47,206 nt of DNA from DATFRX01 sp035630615 (GTDB lineage Bacteria; Actinomycetota; Actinomycetes; Propionibacteriales; Nocardioidaceae): contig DASQKI010000010.1 of assembly GCA_035630615.1 (NCBI GenBank), positions 1-47,206 of the forward strand, read 5' to 3'. The notes below the pieces were generated by a model. That model was not told the DNA's origin. It ran no database searches and was given only the letters and a program-made list of their open reading frames with translations. Both the position numbers and the translations under genes were made by a program. This document shows, piece after piece, positions 23,894-31,095 of the stretch (the stretch's first letter is position 1; every line of letters starts with the position of its first letter).

Positions 23894-25042
23894 ATGACGA
23901 CGCTCTCCGCCGACCAGGTTCGGTCTGCCCTCGCTGGCGTCAACGACCCCGAGATCAAGCGCCCGATCACCGAGCTCGGCATGGTCGACGACGTCGCGAT
24001 CGACGGCGACCGGGTGACCGTGACGGTCCTGCTGACCGTCGCCGGTTGTCCGATGCGGGAGACTCTGACCCGAGACGTCACCTCGGCCGTCGACAAGCTC
24101 GAAGGAGTACGCGACGTCCACGTCGAGCTCGGCGTGATGAGCGACGAACAGCGACAGGGTCTGCGCGACCAACTGCGCGGCGGCAAGCCGGCCAAGGAGA
24201 TCCCCTTCGCCCAACCCGGCTCGCTCACCAAGGTCTACGCCATCGCTTCCGGCAAGGGCGGTGTCGGCAAGTCGTCGGTCACGGTCAATCTCGCGCTCGC
24301 CATGGCGCAAGACGGACTCAAGGTGGGCGTCGTCGACGCCGACGTCTACGGCCACTCGGTGCCCGCCATGCTCGGCGTCGGCGACCAGCGGCCGACCCAG
24401 GTCGACGACATGATCATGCCGGTGCCGGTCATGGACCTGAAGGTGATCAGCGTCGGCATGCTCAAGCCCCGGCGTGAGCAGGTCGTCGCCTGGCGCGGCC
24501 CGATGCTCGACCGGGCGCTGGTGCAGATGCTCACCGACGTCTACTGGGGCGACCTCGACGCGCTGTTGCTCGACTTGCCGCCCGGCACCGGAGACATCGC
24601 GATCAGCCTCGGCCAGCACCTGGCCAACGCCGAGGTCATCGTCGTCACGACGCCGCAGGCAGCCGCCGCCGAGGTCGCCGAGCGGGCCGGCACGATGGCG
24701 TCGATGATGCACCAGCGGGTCGGGGGCGTGGTCGAAAACATGTCCTACCTCGCCTGCCCGCACTGCGGCCCGGAGCACCGGCTCGAGATCTTCGGATCCG
24801 GCGGCGCCGATCGGGTGGCGGCCACGCTCGCCCAGCGGTTCGGCTACGACGTACCGGTCCTCGGCCAGGTCCCGCTCGACGAGCGGCTCCGCGAGGGCGG
24901 CGACGTCGGTCGACCCATCATCGATGCTGCGCCCGACTCCGAGGCAGCGAGCGAGCTCCGTAAGATCTCCGAAGCCCTGACCGGCCGGTCGCGTGGGCTC
25001 GCCGGCATGCAGCTGGGGCTGACCCCCGCCAACCGAGTCTGA
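23894..25042 (+). CDS. mrp: Mrp/NBP35-type P-loop ATPase, Fe-S cluster carrier
   Basis: A 382-residue protein. Residues 1-90 are a DUF59/MIP18 domain (ALAGVNDPEIKRPITELGMV, with Cys52 in VAGCPMRET). The P-loop domain has the deviant Walker A SGKGGVGKSSVTVNLA (119-134), VVDADVYGHS, and LLLDLPPGTGDIAISLG. CPHC at 288-291 is the paired cysteine site that binds a bridging 4Fe-4S cluster between subunits. It delivers clusters to target enzymes in the cytoplasm. The start chosen is ATG 23894; the frame runs further upstream but overlaps the previous gene. TatB follows 8 nt later; the order resembles the mycobacterial sigE-htrA-tatB-mrp region rearranged. Confidence 0.93.
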   Translation: MTTLSADQVRSALAGVNDPEIKRPITELGMVDDVAIDGDRVTVTVLLTVAGCPMRETLTRDVTSAVDKLEGVRDVHVELGVMSDEQRQGLRDQLRGGKPAKEIPFAQPGSLTKVYAIASGKGGVGKSSVTVNLALAMAQDGLKVGVVDADVYGHSVPAMLGVGDQRPTQVDDMIMPVPVMDLKVISVGMLKPRREQVVAWRGPMLDRALVQMLTDVYWGDLDALLLDLPPGTGDIAISLGQHLANAEVIVVTTPQAAAAEVAERAGTMASMMHQRVGGVVENMSYLACPHCGPEHRLEIFGSGGADRVAATLAQRFGYDVPVLGQVPLDERLREGGDVGRPIIDAAPDSEAASELRKISEALTGRSRGLAGMQLGLTPANRV

Positions 25043-25050
25043 GGCGTCGC

Positions 25051-25386
25051 ATGTTCGGCATGGGCTGGCCCGAATTGCTGGTCATCATGGTCGTCGCCGT
25101 CATGGTGTTCGGTCCGGACAAGCTGCCCGAGCTGGCTCGACAGGCCGGCGGCTTCCTGCGCGGAGTGCGACGCATGATGGACGACGCCCGCAGCGACCTG
25201 TCCCGGGAGCTCGGCGACGACTACGACAAGATCAAGGACCTCAACCTGCGCGACCTCAATCCGCGCGAGTTCGTACGCAAGCAGCTGACCGAAGCGGTCG
25301 ACGACGCCGAGCCCAAACCCGTACCGCCGGGCAAGCGCCCACTCCGCAACGGCGAACGGCCACCGTTCGACCCGGACGCGACCTAG
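25051..25386 (+). CDS. tatB: Sec-independent (Tat) translocase subunit TatB
   Basis: A 111-residue protein with the TatA/B pattern: MFGMGWPELLVIMVVAVMVF (short N-terminal membrane helix with Glu8), the FGPDKLPELARQAGGFLRGV hinge and amphipathic helix, and a charged C-terminal tail. TatB takes part in the receptor complex with TatC for folded exports. It is 8 nt downstream of mrp. Its stop overlaps the htrA stop on the other strand in the palindrome CTAG (25383-25386). The longer charged tail and neighbour context favour TatB over TatA. Confidence 0.88.
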   Translation: MFGMGWPELLVIMVVAVMVFGPDKLPELARQAGGFLRGVRRMMDDARSDLSRELGDDYDKIKDLNLRDLNPREFVRKQLTEAVDDAEPKPVPPGKRPLRNGERPPFDPDAT

Positions 25387-26612
25387 CCGACCTGGCCGTC
25401 GAGGGTGATCTCGACCGTATTGGTCTCACCGTCTCGGACGTACTCGATGTCGATCGTCTCGCCAGGGACGTGCGAGCGGATGGCGACGATGAGCTCGACG
25501 CCTCCGGTGATCGGCTCGCCGTCGACCTGGACTATCTCGTCGCCCTTCTCGATCCCCGCATCTTCAGCCGGCAGGCCGGGCTCGACCGACTCGATGACGG
25601 CCGAGTCGGGGTCGCTGGTGCCCACCTTGGCGCCGATGATCGGGTATTCGGCCTCGCCGTCCTCGAGTAGCTGACGGGCCGTCCGCCGCACCTGGTCGAT
25701 CGGGATCGCGAACCCGAGGCCGATGTTGCCGCTCTCGCCGCTCAAGGACGCGCCTAGCGAGATGATCGCCGAGTTGATGCCGATCACCTGACCGTTGAGG
25801 TTGACGAGCGGGCCACCGGAGTTGCCGGGATTGATCGCGGCATCGGTCTGGATCGCGCTCATGTACGACGACTCGCCCGAGCCGCCCGCCGTGACCGGAC
25901 GGTCTAACGCACTGATGATGCCGCTGGTGACCGTACTGGTGAGGCCCAGCGGCGAGCCGATCGCGACGACGGGCTCCCCGACGCGCAGGTTGGCCGACGT
26001 ACCGACGCTCGCGGCTTTGAGGCCCTCGGGATCGGTCTTGAGCACGGCCAGGTCGTAGGACGGCGAGGTCCCGACGATGCTCGCCTCCCGTTGCTGTTCG
26101 TCCTCGGTGACCACGGTGATGTCGCCCCCTTCGGCGACGGACTCGACCACGTGGTTGTTGGTGACTATGTGCCCGTCGTCATCGAGCACCCATCCGGAGC
26201 CGGTGGCCTCCTGACCGTTGCCGGTGACCTTGATGTGGACCACGCTCGGCAGCAACTCGGTCGCGACCGCGGCCACACTGGTGTTGTCGGCGGGCAGTGG
26301 CGCCGGATCGGTCGGCAGCGGGTCTTGCGACAAGGTCTGGTCGTCGTCGAGCACATCGTTCATCAGCCAGCCGCCGGCGGCGCCGCCGAGAATGCCCGCG
26401 ACCAGGGCAAGCACGACAATGAGCCCGATTCCGGACCGGCGCTGCTGCTCGCGGTGAACGGGAGGCGGGTACGGCAGCTGGAACGGCGGAGTCGCGCCGG
26501 GCGGCCCGTACCCAGGAGGTGGTGGTGGAGGCGGCGGCCGAGGAGGGATGGGCGGCGGTGGCCACGGTCCCGGTGGACCGGGCACGCGCTGCGTCGGCTC
26601 CTCTTCACTCAC
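25383..26612 (-). CDS. htrA: Membrane-anchored HtrA/DegP-type serine protease with PDZ domain
   Basis: A 409-residue S1C protease from GTG 26612. Residues 1-55 are a Pro-rich cytoplasmic tail; SGIGLIVVLALVAGILGGAA (60-79) is the membrane helix; the trypsin-like domain shows His154 (TNNHVVE), Asp187 (SYDLAVLKTD) and Ser265 (INPGNSGGPL); a PDZ domain follows (about 320-409, ESVEPGLPAEDAGIEKGDE). It degrades or senses misfolded proteins outside the membrane and is a usual member of SigE regulons. It lies 25 nt after sigE, but a TACGCT box 7 nt before the start indicates its own leaderless message. Convergent overlap with tatB. Confidence 0.92.
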   Translation of the reverse strand: MSEEEPTQRVPGPPGPWPPPPIPPRPPPPPPPPGYGPPGATPPFQLPYPPPVHREQQRRSGIGLIVVLALVAGILGGAAGGWLMNDVLDDDQTLSQDPLPTDPAPLPADNTSVAAVATELLPSVVHIKVTGNGQEATGSGWVLDDDGHIVTNNHVVESVAEGGDITVVTEDEQQREASIVGTSPSYDLAVLKTDPEGLKAASVGTSANLRVGEPVVAIGSPLGLTSTVTSGIISALDRPVTAGGSGESSYMSAIQTDAAINPGNSGGPLVNLNGQVIGINSAIISLGASLSGESGNIGLGFAIPIDQVRRTARQLLEDGEAEYPIIGAKVGTSDPDSAVIESVEPGLPAEDAGIEKGDEIVQVDGEPITGGVELIVAIRSHVPGETIDIEYVRDGETNTVEITLDGQVG

Positions 26613-26619
26613 ACAATTC

Positions 26620-26625
26620 AGCGTA
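26620..26625 (-). promoter_or_regulatory. Predicted -10 box of htrA, leaderless
   Basis: TACGCT on the minus strand, 7 nt before GTG 26612, inside the short sigE-htrA gap. No Shine-Dalgarno precedes the GTG, which agrees with a leaderless start. Confidence 0.5.
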
Positions 26626-26637
26626 AGCGGTCGGGGC

Positions 26638-27234
26638 TCAGATACCGACAGGCACCGGGTCGAAAGGTCCAGCGAACCGGCGACGCCCGCCCCGCGGTGC
26701 ACGATGCGCGAGCTCTCGCCGCAACATCCGCCGCCCGCGGTGGATCCGGGAGCGAACCGTGCCGAGCTTCACACCGAGCAGGTCGGCGATCTCTTCGTAC
26801 GAGAGACCCTCGACGTCGCAGAGCACGACAGCGGCGCGAAACTCCTTCGGCAGGCTGCCGAGGGCCGCCTCGATATCGGCGTCGAACGTCCCGTCGGACA
26901 ACACGTCCTCAGGGGACGGCAGCTCGCCGATCAGCCGCTCGGCACGATCGCCGAACCCGTCGAAGCGGATCCGAGTGCGACGCCGCGCCTTGTCGAGAAA
27001 CAGGTTGGTCGTGATCCGATGCAGCCAGCCCTCGAACGACCCGGGTGTGAAGCGGTCGAGCGAGTTGAACACGCGAATGAAGACGTCTTGCGTCAGGTCC
27101 TCGGCGTCGTAGCGATCGCCGGTCAGCCGGTAAGCCAACCGATAGACCCGCGCCGAATGCAGCCGGACGATCTCGTCCCAGCTCGGGGACTCGCCCGGGC
27201 TCTCGCGGTCATCGGTCTGCGTCGCAACGTCCAC
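26638..27234 (-). CDS. sigE: RNA polymerase sigma factor SigE (ECF)
   Basis: A 198-residue ECF sigma factor. Region 2 reads WDEIVRLHSARVYRLAYRLT and AEDLTQDVFIRVFNSLDRF; region 4 reads LPKEFRAAVVLCDVEGLSYE and LLGVKLGTVRSRIHRGRRML. It controls the envelope stress response. The identity as SigE rests on sequence style and on neighbours shared with mycobacteria: htrA downstream, tatB beyond, and a divergent O-methyltransferase upstream. Start is GTG 27234, perhaps leaderless behind CAGACT (6 nt upstream). Unlike the mycobacterial order, no rseA-type anti-sigma gene lies between it and htrA. Confidence 0.9.
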   Translation of the reverse strand: MDVATQTDDRESPGESPSWDEIVRLHSARVYRLAYRLTGDRYDAEDLTQDVFIRVFNSLDRFTPGSFEGWLHRITTNLFLDKARRRTRIRFDGFGDRAERLIGELPSPEDVLSDGTFDADIEAALGSLPKEFRAAVVLCDVEGLSYEEIADLLGVKLGTVRSRIHRGRRMLRRELAHRAPRGGRRRFAGPFDPVPVGI

Positions 27235-27319
27235 GCGATCAGTCTGAGCCCGCTAGCTGAGAGAAATCCGAGAAGCCGATGACGGCGAGCCAAGAAGCGG
27301 ACTGACCCGCGCATGCGGC

Positions 27320-27356
27320 TAATCTGTTGAACATCCTCGGATTCCGACGAAGGAGG
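27320..27356 (+). promoter_or_regulatory. Promoter and ribosome site of the O-methyltransferase
   Basis: TAATCT (27320-27325) fits a -10 box, and AAGGAGG (27350-27356) is a near-perfect Shine-Dalgarno that ends 5 nt before the ATC at 27362. The site decides the start of a gene that has no ATG, GTG or TTG in reach. Confidence 0.55.
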
Positions 27357-27361
27357 CAGCC

Positions 27362-28015
27362 ATCTCTGGGATCGCGCCCGCGAGTTGGGCTTATGCCGAA
27401 GCATTCGTCGTCGAGGACGACTACCTCGCAGCCGCCCGCGCCCGCGCCAAAGAAGTCGGCGCGACGCCGATCGGCTCAGGCGGCGGCGCGGCACTGGCGT
27501 TTTTCGCCTCTCTGGTCGACGCTCGCGCGGTGGTCGAGGTCGGCACTGGCACCGGTGTGTCCGGATTGTGGCTGTTTCGCGGCATGCAGCCCGATGGCGT
27601 CCTCACCTCGGTCGACCTCGAGGCCGAGCATCAGCGGCTGGCGCGCGAGACGTTCACCGAGGCCGGCGTTCCTTCGCAGCGCTACCGGCTGATCTCCGGG
27701 TCCGCGCTCGAGGTGTTGCCGCGTCTGACCGACGGTCATTATGACCTCGTCTTCGTCGATGCCGACAAGCACGAGTACGCCGACTATGTCAACGAGGCCA
27801 AGCGGCTGCTGCGGGTCGGCGGTCTGCTCGCGATCGACAACGCGCTGTGGCACAACAGAGTCGCCGACCCGTCGCAACGCGACGCGGAGACCGTGGCGGT
27901 CCGCGAAACCGGACGCGCCATGCGCGACGACGAGGAATGGCTACCACTGCTTCTTCCCGTCGGCGACGGACTGCTTGTCGCCAAGAAGCTCAGTCCTGGG
28001 CCGGAGTCGTCGTAG
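27362..28015 (+). CDS. SAM-dependent O-methyltransferase (Rv1220c type), non-standard ATC start
   Basis: A 217-residue class I methyltransferase of the catechol-O-methyltransferase-like family 3. AVVEVGTGTGVSGLWLFRGM (about 56-75) is the SAM loop, LTSVDLEAEHQRLARETF the second motif, and YDLVFVDADKHEYADYVNEA carries the metal-binding acidic residues. Family homology runs upstream to SWAYAEAFVVEDDYLAAARA, so the start must be near 27362. The frame is closed by a TAA at 27320 and between there and the homology only ATT 27341 and ATC 27362 are near-start codons. ATC sits 5 nt behind AAGGAGG. It is either a true ATC start or a gene whose ATG was lost. Position divergent from sigE is the same as in mycobacteria. 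Substrate unknown. Confidence 0.75.
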   Translation: MSGIAPASWAYAEAFVVEDDYLAAARARAKEVGATPIGSGGGAALAFFASLVDARAVVEVGTGTGVSGLWLFRGMQPDGVLTSVDLEAEHQRLARETFTEAGVPSQRYRLISGSALEVLPRLTDGHYDLVFVDADKHEYADYVNEAKRLLRVGGLLAIDNALWHNRVADPSQRDAETVAVRETGRAMRDDEEWLPLLLPVGDGLLVAKKLSPGPESS

Positions 28016-28042
28016 CGACCCCGGCGTGCTGCGACGTCCGAC

Positions 28043-28207
28043 TCAGACGACGGCCTTCAATGCGTCGCCAAGCTCACCCGCCTCTTCGGCATTGAGCTCG
28101 ACGACCAGCCGCCCACCGCCCTCGAGTGGGACCCGCATCACGATGCCACGCCCCTCCTTGGTGACCTCGAGCGGACCATCGCCCGTTCGCGGCTTCATCG
28201 CAGCCAT
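28043..28207 (-). CDS. DUF3117 domain protein
   Basis: A 54-residue protein beginning MAAMKPRTGDGPLEVTKEGR and ending AEEAGELGDALKAVV, which is the highly conserved actinobacterial DUF3117 family. ATG 28207 lies 7 nt behind AAAGGAG. The family's function is not known; its small size, conservation and beta-rich sequence suggest a structural or regulatory cytoplasmic protein. It converges on the O-methyltransferase with 27 nt between stops. Confidence 0.9.
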   Translation of the reverse strand: MAAMKPRTGDGPLEVTKEGRGIVMRVPLEGGGRLVVELNAEEAGELGDALKAVV

Positions 28208-28260
28208 GCGCGCACTCCTTTCTTGTGCTGCGCCACATCCACCGCTCCGGTTCGTGAGAG

Positions 28261-28306
28261 GTCACTGCGGTGAGTGTCACTGCGGCGCCGCGTTCGGGCC
28301 TATTAT
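28261..28306 (+). promoter_or_regulatory. Promoter and direct repeats ahead of the PaaX-type gene
   Basis: TATTAT (28301-28306) is a strong -10 box, 5 nt before ATG 28312. Upstream, GTCACTGCGG occurs twice, at 28261-28270 and 28276-28285, on the same side of the helix roughly 1.5 turns apart. These copies flank the expected -35 place and may be an operator, possibly for the PaaX-type regulator itself. Confidence 0.45.
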
Positions 28307-28311
28307 CGCGC

Positions 28312-28389
28312 ATGGCGTCTCAACGGCGACGGCACTACCCACAGCCTCGTCCCACGAAGGCCTCGGCTGGGGGAGACTCAGACTCGTGA
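28312..28389 (+). CDS. Predicted short leader ORF overlapping the PaaX-type gene
   Basis: A 25-codon ORF starting MASQRRRHYP and ending GGDSDS. Its ATG lies 5 nt after the TATTAT box, which fits leaderless translation. Its stop TGA shares bases with the GTG start of the next gene (GTGA at 28386-28389), so ribosomes finishing here could restart on the regulator. The peptide is Arg-, Pro- and Ser-rich and matches no family I know. It may act only through its translation. Prediction rests on geometry. Confidence 0.45.
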   Translation: MASQRRRHYPQPRPTKASAGGDSDS

Positions 28390-29189
28390 ATGCCCGCTCT
28401 GCCCTGTTCGACCTCTACGGAGATCACTTGCGCACCCGCAAGGGTGAGGCCGCTGTATCCGCGTTAGTGCGTCTGCTCGCTCCGCTGGACATCAAGGCTC
28501 CGGCCGTCCGTACCGCCGTGTCGCGGATGGTCCGCCAGGGCTGGCTCGAACCGACGCCGACCGACACCGGGCCGGGCTATGCGATGACGCCGCGGGCGTG
28601 GCGACGTCTCGATCGGGCGGCGACCCGCATCTATCGCACCAGGGAGGGCGACTGGGACAAGACCTGGCACGTCTTGGTGCTCGACCCGATCAGCAACCGC
28701 AGCGCGCGGGAGCGGGTCCGGTCGGCGCTGACGTTTCTCGGGTACGCGCCGCTCGCCGACAACACGTGGACGGCCGCCTACCGATCGGACGAGGTCGACA
28801 CGGTGCTCGCCGCCGAGCAGGCGCAGGCTCGTGGTTTCACCGCGGAGTACGCCGGCGACGCGAGGCAGATGGTCCGCGAACTGTGGGACCTAGACGCCCT
28901 CAGCGAGGCCTACGCCGACTGGCTCGACGACGCCCGAGACCTCGTCGACAACGCGCCTGCGCCGACCGCCGACGAGCCCGATGACGAGACCGCCTTCGCC
29001 GTCCGAAGCCAGTTGATCCACGAGTGGCGCAAGTTCTTGTTCCGCGACCCAGGGCTGCCGGCGGAGCTGTTGCCGGACCGATGGCCGGGTGCGGCCGCCG
29101 CTGAGTTTTTCGATGCCCAGGCCGCCCGGCTGATGCCCGGCGCCAGTCGCTTCGTCGATCACTGCCTCGAGAACGGAAGACCCACATGA
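28386..29189 (+). CDS. PaaX-family transcriptional regulator
   Basis: A 267-residue protein with a PaaX N-terminal winged helix (SALFDLYGDHLRTRKGEAAV, IKAPAVRTAVSRMVRQGWLE) and the PaaX middle and C-terminal domains (WHVLVLDPISNRSARERVR; IHEWRKFLFRDPGLPAELLP). PaaX represses phenylacetate catabolic genes and is released by phenylacetyl-CoA. The start is GTG 28386, overlapping the short ORF stop; GGGGGAGA lies about 9 nt upstream. Its stop overlaps the ATG of the hydratase-like gene by 4 nt (ATGA), so regulator and enzyme are co-translated and autoregulation is likely. Confidence 0.85.
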   Translation: MNARSALFDLYGDHLRTRKGEAAVSALVRLLAPLDIKAPAVRTAVSRMVRQGWLEPTPTDTGPGYAMTPRAWRRLDRAATRIYRTREGDWDKTWHVLVLDPISNRSARERVRSALTFLGYAPLADNTWTAAYRSDEVDTVLAAEQAQARGFTAEYAGDARQMVRELWDLDALSEAYADWLDDARDLVDNAPAPTADEPDDETAFAVRSQLIHEWRKFLFRDPGLPAELLPDRWPGAAAAEFFDAQAARLMPGASRFVDHCLENGRPT

Positions 29190-29980
29190 CCGACGCCCCC
29201 GTCGCCTACGACGTGTCCGACCAGGTCGCGACGATCGCCCTGGCGCGACCCGACGCGATGAACAGCCTGACGCTCGCGGCCAAGGAGGCGCTGAAGCGCG
29301 CCGTCCTCGACGCGGCGTCCGACGAGCGTGTCCGCTGCGTGGTGTTGACCGGGTCGGGTCGGGCCTTTTGTGTCGGCCAAGACCTGCGGGAGCATGCCGC
29401 CGCGCTCGAGAGCCAGGCGGTCGACGAGCTCTGGTCGACGGTTCCCGAGCATTACGCGCCGATCGCACTCGGGCTGGCGACGATGCCGAAGCCCGTGATC
29501 GCGGCCGTCAACGGCGTGGCCGCCGGCGCCGGCGTGTCGTTGGCGCTGGCCTGCGACTTCCGGATCGCGGCCGACAATGCCGGTTTCAACACCGCGTTCG
29601 CTGGGATCGGGCTGTCCTGCGACACCGGGATCTCGTGGACCCTCCCCCGCCTGATCGGGCGCGCGAAGGCACTGGAGCTGCTGCTGACGCCGCGTACGGT
29701 TCGAGCGCCGGAGGCCGCCGAGCTGGGGCTGGTCACCCGAGTCGTACCGGGCGACGAGCTCACCGCCGCGACAACTGAGCTGGCGCGCCAGCTCGCGGCT
29801 GGGCCGACCCAGGCGTACGCGGCGATCAAGCGCGCGGTCACCTACTCGGCGACCCACGACCTCGCGGCGGCGCTCGACCACGAAGGCACGCAGATGGCAC
29901 ACACCGGGGCGACTCACGACCACCGGGACGCGGTCGGCGCGTTTCTCGCGAAGCAGACGCCGACGTATCACGGGCGGTGA
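29186..29980 (+). CDS. Enoyl-CoA hydratase/isomerase family protein (PaaG-like)
   Basis: A 264-residue crotonase-fold enzyme. CVVLTGSGRAFCVGQDLREH and NGVAAGAGVSLALACDFRIA form the oxyanion hole and CoA site. The stretch FNTAFAGIGLSCDTGISWTL has an Asp where PaaG places its catalytic Asp, rather than the Glu of ordinary hydratases, so ring-epoxide or double-bond isomerase activity is more likely than hydration. Translationally coupled to the PaaX-type regulator, which supports a role in breaking down phenylacetate or a similar aryl acid. No other paa gene lies in the window, so the rest of the pathway must be elsewhere. Confidence 0.85.
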   Translation: MTDAPVAYDVSDQVATIALARPDAMNSLTLAAKEALKRAVLDAASDERVRCVVLTGSGRAFCVGQDLREHAAALESQAVDELWSTVPEHYAPIALGLATMPKPVIAAVNGVAAGAGVSLALACDFRIAADNAGFNTAFAGIGLSCDTGISWTLPRLIGRAKALELLLTPRTVRAPEAAELGLVTRVVPGDELTAATTELARQLAAGPTQAYAAIKRAVTYSATHDLAAALDHEGTQMAHTGATHDHRDAVGAFLAKQTPTYHGR

Positions 29981-29996
29981 TGAGACGTCTCTCATC
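29979..29996 (+). terminator. Short hairpin at the end of the hydratase gene
   Basis: GATGAGA-CGTC-TCTCATC has 7-bp arms and a 4-nt loop and overlaps the TGA stop. It is weak and without a T-run; it may be a terminator. Confidence 0.35.
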
Positions 29997-30062
29997 GTCG
30001 TCTCACCCGCATATCGCCCTCGGCCGCTTGGCTGATGTACGACATCGAGCCGAGGAGAAGAC

Positions 30063-30509
30063 ATGGCAATCACACGCATGACGATGGTCGGAGCAGCCGC
30101 CGCGCTGCTGACCACGGCGGCCGGGGTCGGCATCGCGACCGCGGCCTCGAGCAGCGGCGCCGCGACCGACGATCGAGCCGTCCGGGAGTGTCGGGGACAG
30201 CAGGCGACAATCGTCGGCTCCGCCGGCGCCAACGAGATCGAGGGGACCCGTGGACGCGACGTCATCGTCGGTCTCGCGGGCAATGACGAGATCGAGCCCA
30301 AGGGCGGCAACGACCTCGTGTGCGCAGGCGGTGGCGCAGACGACGTCGAGGGCGGATCCGGCGCGGATCGCCTCTTCGGCAGTCTCGGCAACGACAAGCT
30401 CGAGGGCGACCGCGGCAACGACCGTCTGATCGGCGGTCGCGGATTTGACAAGGCCGAAGGCGACGCGGGCGACGACGTCTGTATCGCCGAGATCACCCAG
30501 CGCTGCTGA
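30063..30509 (+). CDS. Small secreted RTX-type calcium-binding repeat protein
   Basis: A 148-residue exported protein: signal peptide with ITRMTMVGAAAALLTTAAGV and an AAS cleavage area near residue 30, then about six RTX-like nonapeptide repeats (VGLAGNDEI, GGSGADRLF, GSLGNDKLE, GDRGNDRLI, GGRGFDKAE, GDAGDDVC). The repeats form a calcium-stabilised beta-roll. Cysteines at the start (VRECRG), middle (LVCAGG) and end (DVCIAEITQRC) suggest disulfides. There is no enzyme domain and no type I secretion gene nearby; Sec export is likely. Function unknown. The 3' end overlaps tag on the other strand by 17 nt. Confidence 0.8.
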   Translation: MAITRMTMVGAAAALLTTAAGVGIATAASSSGAATDDRAVRECRGQQATIVGSAGANEIEGTRGRDVIVGLAGNDEIEPKGGNDLVCAGGGADDVEGGSGADRLFGSLGNDKLEGDRGNDRLIGGRGFDKAEGDAGDDVCIAEITQRC

Positions 30510-31095
30510 GCCGGGCATGGCAGTCGGCCAGGTGGTCGTCGACCATCCCGGTCGCCTGCATCAAGGCGTACGCGGTCGTCGGGCCCACGAAGCGAAACCC
30601 GCGCCGCTTGAGCTCACGGGCCATGGCCTGGGACTCGGGCGTACGCGCGGGTACGTCGGCCAGCGTGCGGGGCGCTGGCCGACTCGCGTCGGGGGCGAAC
30701 GACCAGAGCAGGTCGGGCAACGATCCGTCGAGGTCGACGATGGCGCGGGCGTTGGAGATCGTCGCCGCGATCTTGGCCCGATTGCGAACGATGCCGGTGT
30801 CTGCCAACAGCCGCTCGACGTCGGCTGGACCGTAGGCGGCCACCGCCTCGGCGTCGAAGTCGGCGAAGGCCCGACGAAACCCCTCGCGCTTGCGCAGGAT
30901 GGTCAGCCACGACAGGCCGGACTGAAACGCCTCGAGTGACATCCGCTCGAACAGGCCGGCTCGATCGCGGACCGGATGGCCCCACTCGTCATCGTGGTAG
31001 GCCCGATAGTCGGGCGGGGTGTCGCCCCAGGGACAGCGAGCGAGACCGTCGTCGCCCACGACCGCCCCGGGCGCCGGCTCAGTCGCCATCGGCAT
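30493..31095 (-). CDS. tag: DNA-3-methyladenine glycosylase I
   Basis: A 200-residue Tag-family enzyme that removes 3-methyladenine from alkylated DNA. RCPWGDTPPDYRAYHDDEWG holds the first zinc cysteine and the family's entry motif; FQSGLSWLTILRKREGFRRA is the helix-hairpin-helix region; MVDDHLADCHAR supplies the His and Cys near the C-terminus that complete the zinc site. Starts at ATG 31095 or ATG 31089 are both possible; both overlap the upstream gene's 3' end. It converges on and overlaps the RTX gene by 17 nt. Confidence 0.92.
   Translation of the reverse strand: MPMATEPAPGAVVGDDGLARCPWGDTPPDYRAYHDDEWGHPVRDRAGLFERMSLEAFQSGLSWLTILRKREGFRRAFADFDAEAVAAYGPADVERLLADTGIVRNRAKIAATISNARAIVDLDGSLPDLLWSFAPDASRPAPRTLADVPARTPESQAMARELKRRGFRFVGPTTAYALMQATGMVDDHLADCHARLSSAG

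Noticed and set aside
28074..28313. Minus-strand frame of 79 codons over the DUF3117 gene
   Set aside because: The DUF3117 frame at 28043-28207 has a clear family match and ribosome site; the overlapping frame has neither.
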